NCBI RefSeq assembly: GCF_905220365.1
Contig: NC_061154.1
Location: forward strand, 15,872,001 to 15,936,000
Direction: 5' to 3'
Length of the DNA stretch: 64,000 nt
Source: Vanessa cardui
Taxonomy: Eukaryota; Arthropoda; Insecta; Lepidoptera; Nymphalidae
Shown here: positions 1 to 11,136 of the stretch, one piece after another
How the letters are laid out: each line of letters begins with the position of its first letter
How positions within the stretch are numbered: the first letter of the stretch is position 1
Translations under genes and position numbers: made by a program
Notes under the pieces: generated by a model
What the model saw: only the letters and a program-made list of their open reading frames with translations
What the model was told of the DNA's origin: nothing
Database searches by the model: none

Positions 1-1609
1 TTTAATAACGATTATAGTCTATGTTAGTAAACTGAGCGAATACCAGTATGTCTAAGCACTATGCATGTCCGTTTGTCCCTTTGGGTTGTCGCTTTAATGA
101 TCACGCACACGTCGTACTATTATTATCAATGGGTGGGAGTCTGTACAATAACCGTTATACAAGGTATATGATTGTACCCGTTGCTTGGCTACTGATTGGC
201 TAGCAAGAGTTCGTCCAAGGCACTTGTCATTGACAATACCCCCACGTGGACAATACTGACCTATTCGATAAGAGATAACAGACATGCATAATTAACAGAA
301 TACGTGTGACCTGTAACGCTATACAAAACAGCTGAATTTCAATTTCGTATAGAATACAAAGATATATATGTATATAACTGAAAAAGAAATACACACGTCC
401 TAGAGTAATTCGATAAGTTATGCTTTTAAATTATTTTCACTCAACAGAATACTGAGAAACCGATCAACCGATATTACTGATAATTAAATTTTAATAATCA
501 TATCATATTACTCTATTAATAGAAATTAAAAATAAATTAAACAGGTTGTTCCTTAATTATAATCGAACAACGATCCTCGAACGATATTCGATGTGGTAGA
601 TGAAATAAAAAATATTAATTTACGTGCAGTTAAAGATTCGATTTATTTTCATAAAAACATTTATCAGATCCTATTTTCTGAACGTTTATTTAAAAACTTC
701 TGAAAGTATAGAGAAAGGAGAATATAGAAAAGAAAAAAAATTAACACGCTTTCCTACTTGGTTATTTCCGCTTTCCACGGAAAATCAGCGTTTAAAAACG
801 ACCTTTTACTTCCTGTATCGGACGATTTTAAAACAACGTTGACAAAATATAAAATTCCTTTGTTACTTATGACGTGAGCTAAATTAAGTTTGTCTAAAAT
901 CTGAGTGACTAACGGTAAAATTTTCCAAGCACTTGACGCTGAATCTTTTATTGTCTAAAGGACGAAACGCTTTCTAGATACGGACGACGGAAAGGCTTTC
1001 TAGATATTACGAGGAAGAAGTTTACGATTGCCGTGAATTTGAATAAAATACTTTGCATGCTACTGGTAATGGTAACTATAAGGTTCGTTAGGTTAGTCTG
1101 TAATATCATTTTACATTTAATCACATCATTAACGTGCACGCTGAATGAAATTTAAAATATATTTATATTTGCATGATTGCTTGCTCACTCGTCTAGGTAA
1201 TACCATTTATATGCTCTTGATGTATGCTTATGTGAAACATTTTTATTAGTAGGGACATAATACCTTTAGAACGTTTGCTTATGTGAAACATTTTTATTAG
1301 TAGGGACACTTGGTAAGCGACGCACTGACACCTTACGAAGTTGATACTTTTACGTCAATTGGTTAAGATCACCGTGTGATAGTCGTGTTTTCAGCTGCTT
1401 CTGCTTCGTCGATTTATATTTGTTATCAATATATTCCACATGTTATTGAATATGCATGTAAATATAGCATGTCTACGATATAAACATTTATTAGAAAGAT
1501 TTTATGGAATATAAATTGAAAAGAGATGTTGTGGACTACTCGTAAGGTCGTCTTCTCTCAGCATCGTCATTGATGTTTCAATGTAAATCCATAAATATTT
1601 TTGTTACAG
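1..1609 (+). other. Intron sequence upstream of the first visible pins exon
   Basis: No coding exon is recognisable. The stretch is AT-rich and ends in a good acceptor (TTGTTACAG at 1601-1609). It holds one exact 33-bp direct repeat (1225-1257 and 1276-1308) and a CACGTG E-box at 243-248 of unknown relevance. I infer that it is intronic because the exon starting at 1610 enters in the middle of a codon. Confidence 0.6.
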
Positions 1610-3503
1610 TCCCCCTGATGGCATGCTCGAGATGCTGAACATGATTTCTGAACTTCAATCTGAAAGAATGGATTCCCAGCGTGCAGAGTTGCGCCCTGTT
1701 CAGAAAACATCCAAGGTGAGCAAGGCCACTTCTCTACCCGGCCTTCGCCCCCTACAGACTACTAGCACCCGGCCCGAAGATGATTTCATGGAAATAATTG
1801 CTAGAGTGCAGGTAAAAACTTTGATTCCTTTAATTACATACGCAACTAACGCAATAAACCAGCCTATAGAAGATTCGTCGTCCACCTCAGGTGAGTCTTT
1901 TACCTTAACCCTGTACAACACAACTGTACTTACTGTTACTTTAACCCAATATTCCAGCGACGGCCCTCACCAATACCGAATCATTTATGATTTTTAGTTT
2001 TAATTATCACGTTTTTGTAGTGCAGGTTTTGGAGGACAATTGCATGGATAACGGATAAAATAAAATTACAATTAAATTTCTACTAGTCAGGCCAGACCTG
2101 TCATAAAAAAGGCCTGGCACTACTATATTAAAATTGATGATCATTCAAATAAAACCAATAAATAAAATAATTAAACATGGATACAGGAGAAAAGCGGCGG
2201 TGTCGTGACGTTTGTCGAAACCAACGTATCGGTCTAACCCCAAAGCGCGACAGATTATTTTTCACAAAAAAAAACATATCCAATAAGTCAAGAGATGAAT
2301 TAATATAATGATAAGAATATCAATCTACACTAAACTATACTAATATTATAAATGTAAGATAGATCCGTCTGTCTTGTCTGTTACTCTTTAACTACCAAAT
2401 CAATGAATCGAATTTGACGAAATTTGATGTGAAGCAAATTTGAACTCCAAAGAAGAACATAGTCTACTTTTTTGCCTATAACATGACAACCAACGCGAGC
2501 GAAGCCGAGGGCGACAACTGGAATTAAAATAATTGAAACCATTTTTTTTTTTAATTAAACAAATATACTACATTCGCGAAATATTACTAGAAGAAGACTT
2601 GTTACAAGTTGTAAATTTACAGATTGTAAATAATATTAAAATATTTTCAACAACAAACAACAACAACAGCCTGTAAATTCCCACTGCTGGGCTAAAGGCC
2701 TCCTCTCCTTTGAGGAGAAGGTTTTGGTACATATTCCACCACTCTGTTCCAATGCGGGTGCAAATTTGTCACATGCAGGTTTCCTCACGATGTTTTCCTT
2801 CACCGCTGAGTACGAGATGAATTATAAAGACCAATTAAGCACATGAATCAGCGGTGCTTGCCTGGGTTTGAACCCGCAATCATCGGTTAAAATGCACGCG
2901 TTCTAACCACTGGGCCATCTCGACTCAATTATAATTAATATAAAAATATCATTAGAATATTTATGATAGCGTTAATAAACGTCCTCTGCAGGGCTCTCGC
3001 TTAGATGACCAGCGCTCCGAGCTACCGGCTGCGAAGCCAAAGGAACGTCCCCAACTGGACGACGACTTCCTCGCGTTCATAATGCGCGCCCAGGCTGGCC
3101 GTATGGAGGACCAGCGTGCCAGTGTACGTATAATTTTACATTTCATTCAAAACCACAGTTTACAAATAAAGGACCCAAAATTATTAAAGAATATTTTTGA
3201 GAGATTTTAAAATTATTTTCGATACATCTATTTCAATGTAAATAAAAGTTAAGGTCTATTTCATTAGCAGCAATTACATATACGAGTATATTTAATTTTA
3301 TTATACGATGACCTATGGTTAGATACAGATATAATATAGTTTGCTTGGCTAAATAACAAAAAACGAAGAAGGGTTTGAATTATAATCATGATTAATCAAA
3401 CATAAGTCTGAAAGTCTAAATTGTGTAGTAATTGTAATATTTTATTTTTCAGATACCTTTGAAGGAGTCCGTATCTAACAAAGCCTCCAACTCGAAGAAG
3501 TAA
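1610..3503 (+). CDS. pins: Pins/Rapsynoid (GPSM2/LGN family), C-terminal GoLoco region, three exons
   Basis: Three spliced exons, 1610-1811, 2992-3123 and 3453-3503, encode the last 127 residues of a GoLoco protein. Seen: acceptors TTACAG, CTCTGCAG and TTTTTCAG, donors GTAAAA at 1812 and GTACGT at 3124, with phase 0 at both internal introns. The first base (1610) completes a codon begun off-window. GoLoco 1 is coded at about 1617-1690 and ends MDSQR. GoLoco 2 is split by the first intron: EDDFMEIIARVQ, then GSRLDDQR. GoLoco 3 is DDDFLAFIMRAQAGRMEDQR. A 16-residue tail rich in Ser, Asn and Lys ends at the TAA of 3501-3503. Known for the family: each GoLoco motif binds GDP-bound G-alpha-i through the Arg of its D/E-Q-R triad, and Pins links cortical G-alpha to Mud/NuMA to orient the mitotic spindle. 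The family's N-terminal TPR repeats must lie to the left. Odd: the first motif has S-Q-R and lacks the usual Phe, so it may bind weakly. RGS12/14-type or RapGAP proteins are less likely because three motifs are clustered at the C-terminus. Confidence 0.88.
2331..2522 (+). repeat. Interspersed repeat (family A)
   Basis: It runs from TATACTAATATTATAAATG through a run of CTGTCTGT-like units, then GAATTTGACGAAATTTG, and ends near GCGACAACTGG. The same arrangement recurs at 39972-40160, 43711-43898 and 58453-58646. No terminal inverted repeats or coding capacity are visible. I know this type as very common in butterfly and moth genomes but cannot name its parent element. Confidence 0.7.
2650..2927 (-). 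repeat. tRNA-derived SINE, near full length
   Basis: On the minus strand it reads GAGTCGAGATGGCCCAGTGG (pol III A box), a B box-like GGGTTCAAACCCAGG, a body with CATCGTGAGGAAACCTGCAT, and a 3' tail of CAGGCTGTTGTTGTTG type. It belongs to the same family as the copies at 28.9, 32.7, 53.7, 56.4 and 58.8 kb. It resembles the nymphalid SINEs called Metulj; that name is from memory. Confidence 0.85.
3124..3452 (+). other. pins last intron
   Basis: GT-AG intron of 329 bp, donor GTACGT and acceptor TTTATTTTTCAG. It is AT-rich with no recognisable repeat. Confidence 0.8.
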
Positions 3504-4575
3504 GCGGTTGCTGTAACAGCGCCCACGATACCTTACTGCTGCTCTTACGCTCTTCTGCACTGCTTATATACGTTATGAGTTACGATAACAGTTCGACGGC
3601 AAATATCGACATTGTTTAACATTATTTCAAAACCTATAATGTTTATATGTAATATGATAACTTTAACAGTTTTTTGAGCAGGTCATACTACATACCTGAC
3701 AGTCGTATGAGTGTGTTGCCATTTAAAAAAAAACGAGTCAGTCAATTGTTCAAAATTTATAAATATGATATTTAGGGATAAAGGTTGTTTCTAATGGTAC
3801 ACACGACATTTGTCATTATTGATACGGTTTCAAATGTATTCTGCATGTTTTACATTAAGATTTAACTATATTCAGTACTATATAATTGAATATTCACCTA
3901 AAAATAATCTTACTACTTTAAAGGTCATTCATTATTTATGACATAATTATATATCGTTAATTTGTTTGAAGTGAAACTTCTTTGAACACGTTAAAATAAT
4001 ACTTAAGGCCTAACTCGAGTAGAACGTAATTATATGTACTGTTTGTAAGACGATGCACGGTAGTGTTTCACTTATGACGCGTGTGCCAAGTTCAATTGCT
4101 TTAATTTTTTTTTTAATCTGTTGATAATTTTTTTTTACTTGTCACTGTAAATTGCAATGAGTACTGAGTATATAATTTGTCTTCTATGTTGCCAACTGTC
4201 GACTTGCCATAAAAAAATAATTGAGATTCTTCTAAATTATTATTTAATTATACATCTTAGACATTCCAAAGTAATTATTTATTGATACTTCTATATTTTT
4301 TTATTATTTAATTTATTTTTTGCTAACTTTATTTAATCTAAAGTCATCTATATTCCTTAATTTTGTTACTTTTTAAAGTTGGCAACACTGTGATTACAAT
4401 GCAATCATGTTATCTTTAAGTATAAATATGATTAAATATAAAAAAGACACGCGACATTGGCGAAGTAATTTAATTTCGATTATGACATTTAAAAACAATT
4501 GACCAAAGAATAAAATGAAATAAAAACAAATTAAATTGAATAACACACAATACAAAGACTAATTTAATAAAACAG
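3504..4575 (+). other. Probable pins 3' UTR and polyadenylation region
   Basis: AT-rich sequence directly after the pins stop codon. The first clear AATAAA hexamers are at 4509-4514 and 4566-4571, giving a likely 3' UTR of about 1.05 kb; another lies near 5138. Which is used cannot be decided from sequence alone. No repeats were recognised. Confidence 0.45.
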
Positions 4576-5560
4576 ATGTTTCACTTTTTCACAATTTCTA
4601 AGTTTTATTAATTTTCAAGTCAAAATTGTTCATTAATTTTTTTTTCTATTTGATCGATTTATATGATTAATTCGAATAAGATTTTTTAAATATTTAATTG
4701 GATTATAATTTTAGTTTATTTCTATGTATTCAACTGTGCTTTATTTTTTTAGTGTTAAGTTATAATTAAGGCCTAGTTATATCGGGCTATCGGTTTAAAA
4801 TAGACGATAAATAGAAGTTATTTTTTATGAATACTACATACTATTAGTGCATATATTATAAAACTAGAATTACAAAATTATGAATCACCTTCAATTTGCA
4901 AATCCGTCGATACATTTAATATTAAGCTCGTATGAATTGCGAACACTTTTCTAAAGTCATATTTATCAAATAAGATCCACACTTTATATGACATCAATAA
5001 TAGAACATATTCGAAATAGATTATAATTCAAAATAATACCTTTTTCAAATTCGAAATCCTATTCAACTACTATCGAAATTTTTCAAGAACTTTTTGGTAA
5101 AAAGGTTGTATATGTAGATTGAAACGTTCTGTGCTGTAATAAAAATAAATTAATACAATCATCTAAGATGATTTAGCCGTCCTTTAAAGAATTCATACGA
5201 GTAGAACTACTTTTTCCATAAATAACTATTATAAGTATAATATAGTCTGGATTTATAATTTTATATATTATGCATAACTCTATACGTCATACATTCGGTA
5301 ATTGATAATGGTTTCATCACAATTTTTTTTCATTTACGACGTATAACCGTATTTCATTGAAAAAAATAACTTTTATAGGTAATATTATTTGAGACGTTAG
5401 CAAAAATTAATAAGATCTTGACGAAATCATGCGAGCAGTGCACCAGCTCTGATTGATAACAAAAATGTGTGAATAATATTCAAAAAATACATTTTATTCA
5501 CATTAAATAAGAATGACGCTAGTTATAGGCTATTTTTAATATTAGCTTATTGATAAAGCC
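4576..5560. other. AT-rich spacer downstream of pins
   Basis: No gene or recognised repeat. It may still be 3' UTR if a distal poly(A) site is used. A short GC-richer patch at about 5424-5452 has no supportable reading. Confidence 0.4.
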
Positions 5561-5576
5561 ACGGAATTATTTGTGC

Positions 5577-5614
5577 TGCGCATGCGCATTGAACCGCCGA
5601 CGCGTTGTGTCAGT
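5577..5614. promoter_or_regulatory. GC-rich island with NRF1/Ewg-type palindrome and TCAGT
   Basis: TGCGCATGCGCA at 5577-5588 is a perfect copy of the palindromic NRF1 site (bound by Ewg in insects). It lies in a short GC-rich island within very AT-rich DNA, and TCAGT, the core of the arthropod initiator, follows at 5610-5614. This combination is typical of housekeeping promoters. No first exon with ATG and donor could be identified on either strand, so the target is unknown. Confidence 0.45.
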
Positions 5615-7000
5615 GTTCTGCGTAACCGCGCCTTAATTTGACAATTGCAAATATTTGTAATCATCTTACTTTTAATTACTAACATGCAATGTGAATTGTT
5701 TAATGAATTTATTAACTACTTATTATATAATTTATTATACTTATATCATGTGTCTGTACCTTGTACTTTACACGTCGATCATGTTAAGATGAAAAAAAAA
5801 ATCAAAATTGTTAAATAGATTATATTAGTTAGGCAGATACAACTGGTTGTTCTTATATAATTTGCGAGCTTTATGGCCTCTTACATTCACACCGTATTGT
5901 CTATGATCTGACAGATAATAAACACCGTAGTGTCAATAGTAATGCCAAATTGTGGATTAAAAAAAATTTAAAATGTCTATGTCGTTTTTATTTGTTTTTT
6001 TCTTTCTATAAATTGATTTTGTTCTTCCTCATTACTTACATTTATATCAAAAGTAGTTAAATATAAAACCATTTTAATCATTATTTCATATAAAACCGTG
6101 CATGATCGGTGTTAAATTTATAACATCCGAAAGTGCCTCCACCAGTCATAAGCTAAAAGAGATATGTCACCTTAGATTCCGTAGTTAGTGGCACATAGAA
6201 GCCGGTGCGGCTTCTATGTGCCTTTTTATACGTCTTACGATGTCAAGGGAAAATATTTGCATTTGAACCAGACAATAGCTTATATTTGATAAGGAACAAA
6301 AGGTAAGTCGCTATTGAATTTGACGACTGGTAGAATATCAGACTCGAGAATAAAATTACCAACTTGATCAAAGTACAAGATGGTCTGACACAATAAAGAG
6401 GTCCAAGAACCACCACGGTCGGTGGCTTGCGAGCGATGACCGTAAAGAAACGATACTCTGTCGTGATCCTTACCAGAAAAAAAGAAGATGGATTTTTTCA
6501 GTTGTTTATAACTGATGTTTAACTATTAATTTCTTTGCCTACTGCTAATTGTAACTATAAGAGCTACTTAAGGTTGGTTTTATACAAGTGATAAGTTAAA
6601 ATCTTGTATAATTGTTATCTTCCTACACAAGCTATATATATTATGGTACATAGGTTAATGCTACAAAATAAAATATACTTCATAATCAATGGAATACTTT
6701 ATTGATAAATATGATAAAGTAAAGTCCTTTACATTATCATATTTATTTCGCTAAGGTTTATAATCCAATTTACCCAAAAGGTATTCTTAAAAACATATTA
6801 TTTTATTTATTTATTTTTCTTACTTTAAACACTTTTTTAACTTTAAAACAAAAAAATAATCTTGAAAATAATTTGTTGCGAACCAATCATGTATCAGCGA
6901 AGAATCGTCAGAAAAACCAAATGTCACAAATACCATTATCATTAAAGTAAAAATCATTCATTTTATTATTTAACACTAGAAATAGAAAGAATGATTTTAC
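5615..7000. other. AT-rich spacer
   Basis: No gene recognised. It contains one perfect short hairpin (6190-6222). Confidence 0.4.
6190..6222. repeat. Perfect 15-bp inverted repeat with 3-base loop
   Basis: Arms GGCACATAGAAGCCG and CGGCTTCTATGTGCC around GTG, followed by a run of five T. It looks like an intrinsic terminator, which has no role in a nuclear pol II gene. It could be the subterminal hairpin of a Helitron-type element or a local palindrome. Confidence 0.7.
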
Positions 7001-7288
7001 TTGGTGGTAGGGCTTTGTGCAAGCCCGTCTGGGTAGGTACCACCCACTCACCAGTTATTCTACCGCCAAATAACAGTACTCAGTATTGTTGTGTTCCGGT
7101 TTGAAGGGTGAGTGAGTCAGTGTAACTACAGGCACAAGGGACATAAAATAGTTCCCATGGTTGGTGGCACATTGACGATATAAGGAATAGTTAATATTTC
7201 TTACAGCGTCATTGTCTATGGGTGATGGTGACCACTTACCATCAGGTGGCCCATATGCTCGCCCGCCAACCTACACCATAAAAAAAAA
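7001..7288 (+). repeat. Interspersed repeat (family B)
   Basis: It begins TTGGTGGTAGGGCTTTGTGC, contains GGTTTGAAGGGTGAGTGAG, and ends CAGGTGGCCCATATGCTCG plus a short A-rich tail. The A-rich end suggests a retroposed 3' tail of a LINE or a SINE; there is no ORF. Other copies in this window lie at 10526-10777, 38488-38779, 47685-47971 and 61975-62260, with decayed ones at 26.4, 51.5 and 52.9 kb. Confidence 0.85.
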
Positions 7289-7465
7289 GATCATTGTGAT
7301 CTAAAATTGATCCTTATAGAAGACCTTGGCTAGGCCATAGCAAGAAGACATCAATTAGTAAAATGCAGCATATCTTTTTTAGTTAAATTTAAAGCATTGA
7401 CATTAATAGGTATATTTGCATTTAATGCCGTAATATTTGTGCTTATTTAAAAGCGACAAAATAAA

Positions 7466-7669
7466 ATGCCGCTAGCCAACACTGGACTAGTCAATTTATT
7501 CAAACTATATATGCCAGAAAATTTGTTAGAATCCGGATTATTTTCACCAATGACCAATCTTTACGTAATGGAGTGCATTAAAAACAAGAAGACTACTTAT
7601 AAGAGCTTAATTAACAGTGTTGCTATTAAAGTTGCTAATAGTATTTTAAACTTGGAATGTACCTTGTAA
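7466..7669 (+). CDS. Small ORF of unknown status (67 codons)
   Basis: ATG-to-stop frame that begins MPLANTGLVNLFK and ends LNLECTL. I recognise no family. Residue composition is not obviously random, but there is no splice-site support, no conserved motif and no promoter. It lies about 0.6 kb upstream of the probable transcription start at 8286, oriented the same way. Most likely a chance ORF or a remnant. Confidence 0.12.
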   Translation: MPLANTGLVNLFKLYMPENLLESGLFSPMTNLYVMECIKNKKTTYKSLINSVAIKVANSILNLECTL

Positions 7670-8285
7670 TAATACTATCATAAATAATGAAATATATACA
7701 GATATATTAGAATGCCTATCACGCAAAAACTGCGTGTTTCCGAGAAGATTTTAACTATAAATTTGCATACACTATAATGCGACGTATACCTTAGCCATAG
7801 AAACGCTTATCGGGTCTATTCGTAATAGCGTCATATTGTATATGTATTATATTTGACTATATATTGTACAATTTATACACTTTTTTATATTTTTTTAGAG
7901 AAAAATTACTATGTGTAAAGCACAAAGACTCATATATCTCTTAAAACAAATTAATAATCAATTGTCATGATTATTTTAGTAGAAAAACAATACTAAATCG
8001 ACTAGAAAAGTTGTAGAAATTATTATTTCGAATTAAAATATCACAATGTAACATGTTGTTGAAAAACAGTTGAATTAAACAAATCTTGTATGGCAACTGG
8101 CTCCTCAGACTTCACACTGACAGCTGACATATTATTATCAGTTAATCTGTGTAGTTAATACTTATTATGTTGTGAACTTAAAAATTGCGAAGTGTTTTTT
8201 GAACATATAAAAACTTTATAAGTAACTTTTAAAGTTAATTTATATAATTACTGTTATTGATTGTGCATATCTATCCAGTACAGTT
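7670..8285 (+). other. Upstream region of the 8.29-kb transcription start
   Basis: AT-rich with no recognised repeat. No TATA box stands at the expected distance from the TCAGT at 8286. Confidence 0.3.
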
Positions 8286-8290
8286 TCAGT
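8286..8290 (+). promoter_or_regulatory. Candidate initiator TCAGT
   Basis: TTCAGTG matches the arthropod initiator consensus. The 90 bases after it contain no ATG until 8380, and a strong GTGAGT donor follows at 8438, as expected for a short first exon. Confidence 0.4.
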
Positions 8291-8379
8291 GTTGATTGTT
8301 GTGAGTGAAGAATAAATAGTTTTTGACTAAAGTTGGCTGGCATAGAAAGGATTGTAAATTTTGAGTTCTTGAAGTTTCC

Positions 8380-8437
8380 ATGCTTTTCTACGCGGGATGG
8401 ATGATTTACAGCAGCCTAGCACTTCAAAGTGTGGCCA
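8380..8437 (+). CDS. Candidate first coding exon of an unidentified gene
   Basis: A likely first exon of about 150 bp (from the initiator at 8286 to the GTGAGT donor at 8438) contains two ATGs in different frames. The first, at 8380, reads MLFYAGWMIYSSLALQSVA, hydrophobic and signal-anchor-like, ending in phase 1. The second, at 8397, reads MDDLQQPSTSKCG, acidic/polar and typical of a cytosolic or nuclear protein, ending in phase 2. Scanning favours the first; context is weak for both. No downstream exon can be attached with confidence: the acceptor at 11689 is good but closes the frame within 14 codons in the second frame and sooner in the first. The family is not recognised. Confidence 0.35.
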
Positions 8438-10525
8438 GTGAGTATATTTTTTTCCTATAAAGTTATTTATATTTAATTGTAAATACAAAATTTTCAAAGT
8501 CAATTTCTCATATCACAATTGCCAACTTCTTCCAAAACTCTTGCCTTATAAACTCATTACTTCATGAAATATTGTTGAATGAAACTTAGAACTATTCAAC
8601 AAGAAATATAGGGAAGTCAATTGTTGGAGTTTGTATCAACATAAATTATTTAATTACTTTTCAACTGAGACAACTTTGTATCAGGTTGATGTCATATGTT
8701 GTATTATCAAGTTACAAGGTGAAGGGTTAGTCTGTATCAAAAGGTATAACTATATTATATTTTATTATTTTCAAATCACATTGACAATGTCATACACTTC
8801 AATTCAGATATCCATAACCTGCAGCTGTTGAAATACTTAATATTTTTTAATCGTCACTTTCTTAATAGTTATTAATCAGTATTTAGTTTTCTTTTTATAC
8901 ATATCCTTTAATGTTAATATTTTTTTTTTCTTAATACTATAATATTTTTTTTTTTAAATTCATATTTTTTGGACAAAGGCATTGATCGCCTAATATGTTG
9001 TCATCATGATAATTCAAAAATATTTCTGTTTAGAAGATATGATTTTTGTCATAAAAACAACAATTTATACAACAATACCGAACTATTTTCCAAATCTAAA
9101 AAAAAAGTATTTATATTTCATAAATACTAACTAATTATAGTCAAAAAATATTTATTAAAAGGATTTTTTACATCGCCAACCCTAAATCTGTGAGAGAGAT
9201 ATTTATAGTTACTTAACCTTGAAGTTTCTTAGAGGATAATTAATATCATTTATGCTTCAAAACTGATTAAGAAATTTTATGATTAAATATTATGATTACA
9301 TATTGTTTTCCTTATATTCTGATCGGCCAATAATAACACATTGTTACTATGAATAATAATATTTACTAGTTTATTTGCTAGTAATTGAGTATAATAGAAT
9401 TGATGATGATGATATATTTAAGAAAGAACTTTAGTGATCATAGTACTAAGAAAAAAATGTGAAATATATTTTTCATCATATGGTGTGTATATTTAATGCT
9501 TAATGTGTAATAATGTTATCCTATGATTTTTACTCTTCGGAATCAGTTTCTTAACTGAGGATAAATCACTCTTTTTTGTTATCATTATGACGGTTTCTAC
9601 ATTTTTCCTTAAGAGAACAACAAAAATAAAATTTTGGTGAATAGTCTGTTTGTCCATACAACATAATAAGGATTAAATGAGAAATAATTCATCCATAGTG
9701 AAAAAACTATTCAGGATTATTTTTACACATTTTTCAACTCAAGGGCTACTTAGTTTAAAAAAAAAAATTTGCTAAGTAACAGAAAAAAAAAGTAAAGTAA
9801 ATAAAAAAGTGTTACTGAAAATTTTATTTATTTCTTAGTGTTAGTATAACAATAGATATTTCGGAATTAATAATATTATTTTTGGTACTATTTTTTTCAA
9901 TATATTTTAGGAATATTTTAAAAGGTCCAACTAGCAGAAGCCCTTGAAAAAATTATCTGTAATTATTGCATTAAATTATTAATTGAGTCATTGTCATCCT
10001 AAATTAATAATAAACATTTAATATATTTCTATTATATTTTTTTATTAATTCTGAGAACAATACAGCCGTATTGTTATAATCTTTAATTTTATAATTACTC
10101 GTCAAAAAACATGTTTATTTTAATTTAATTATATTTGGTAAAATTACCATAGCAACATTTTTTTATAAAAAAAATACGCTTGGAACTCTGGTTTTTTTCT
10201 TTATTACAAAGCAAATTAATTATATATCGAAGTATGTTCTGCTCCTGACGAATAATTCACGAAACTCTATTTTGCGATTTTATTACTTTGGCCAAAAATA
10301 GCTGGCAAGGCAAAAAATTATAGTTTTACGAAAAATAATCAGATTCATGCGTAAAACTCACACATTTAAAGATAAACATTTTGAGAATAAATTTGAATAT
10401 TTTGAGACCTGATAATTTACAACATTTTGTTTCGTATATGTCGTTTATTCAATTAGGTGCTACATTAGTACTGGATACTTATGTTTACAACTGAAAAGTA
10501 AAATATATATATTACTTAACACGTT
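8438..10525 (+). other. AT-rich sequence, presumed intron
   Basis: Poly-T and poly-A runs with no exon, promoter or named repeat. If the exon at 8380 is real, this is its first intron. Confidence 0.35.
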
Positions 10526-10777
10526 ACTTGGTGGTAGGTACCACCCACTCATCAGATATTCTACCACTAATCAACAGTAAGCAGTATTGTTGTGTTCCGG
10601 TTTGAAGGGTGAGTGAGCCAGTGTAACTACAGGCATAAGGGACATAGCGTCTTAGTTTCCAAGGTTGGTGGCGCATCGATGATGTAAAGAATAGTTAACA
10701 TTTCTTACAGCGTCATTGTCTATGGGTGATGGTGACCACTTACCATCAGGTGGCCCATATGATCGTCCGCCAAGCTA
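10526..10777 (+). repeat. Interspersed repeat (family B), internally deleted
   Basis: Same element as at 7001-7288, but it lacks the GGGCTTTGTGCAAGCCCGTC segment near its 5' end. It ends in TGGCCCATATGATCGTCCGCC and a short A-rich tail. Confidence 0.85.
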
Positions 10778-11136
10778 TTCCTTTAAAAAAATATATTAGT
10801 ACAAAAAAATAGGGAGTAATCATTAGTCATCTCGGCTCCGAGTGATTCGAATCTAAGCGCGCCGGTGAAGGTTGAACCGTTTGTAAGTCAAATATGTGTT
10901 TTATCTATTTTATTACAAAAAAGACTTTTTTCGACCCCATATATTGCTAAAGTTATAAAGTGCCCTGCGTCTACAAAACTAGCTCGATTATACCACTCTA
11001 CTTGTATTTGTTTTGTCGAAAACTTGTCGCTGTGTTTCAGTTGATAACTTCTTTCTTTTTTTTTTTGAATAAACACGCATTAACTACAATTTGATTTGTT
11101 ATTAAAATTTGATCGAGTTAATTTAAATGGGATGAC
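10778..11136. other. Spacer, nothing recognised
   Basis: Includes an open minus frame (10888-11076) with no recognisable protein features. Confidence 0.3.

Larger units (their letters stand above)
1812..2991 (+). other. pins intron inside GoLoco 2, with two repeats
   Basis: GT-AG intron of 1180 bp interrupting the second GoLoco motif between its helix and its D-Q-R segment. It carries a lepidopteran interspersed repeat (2331-2522) and a reverse-oriented tRNA SINE (2650-2927). The reading frame of exon 1610-1811 stays open for another 186 bp into the intron, but those residues do not continue the motif. Confidence 0.8.

Noticed and set aside
1225..1308. Possible start of a CRISPR-like array
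   Set aside because: Only two repeats, eukaryotic context, no further units.
1812..1997. Open extension of the first pins exon past 1811
   Set aside because: The GoLoco pattern continues only in the exon at 2992; the extension reads as intron and has no conserved features.
10888..11076. Minus ORF of 62 codons before the composite insertion
   Set aside because: Low-complexity start, no motif, no promoter.
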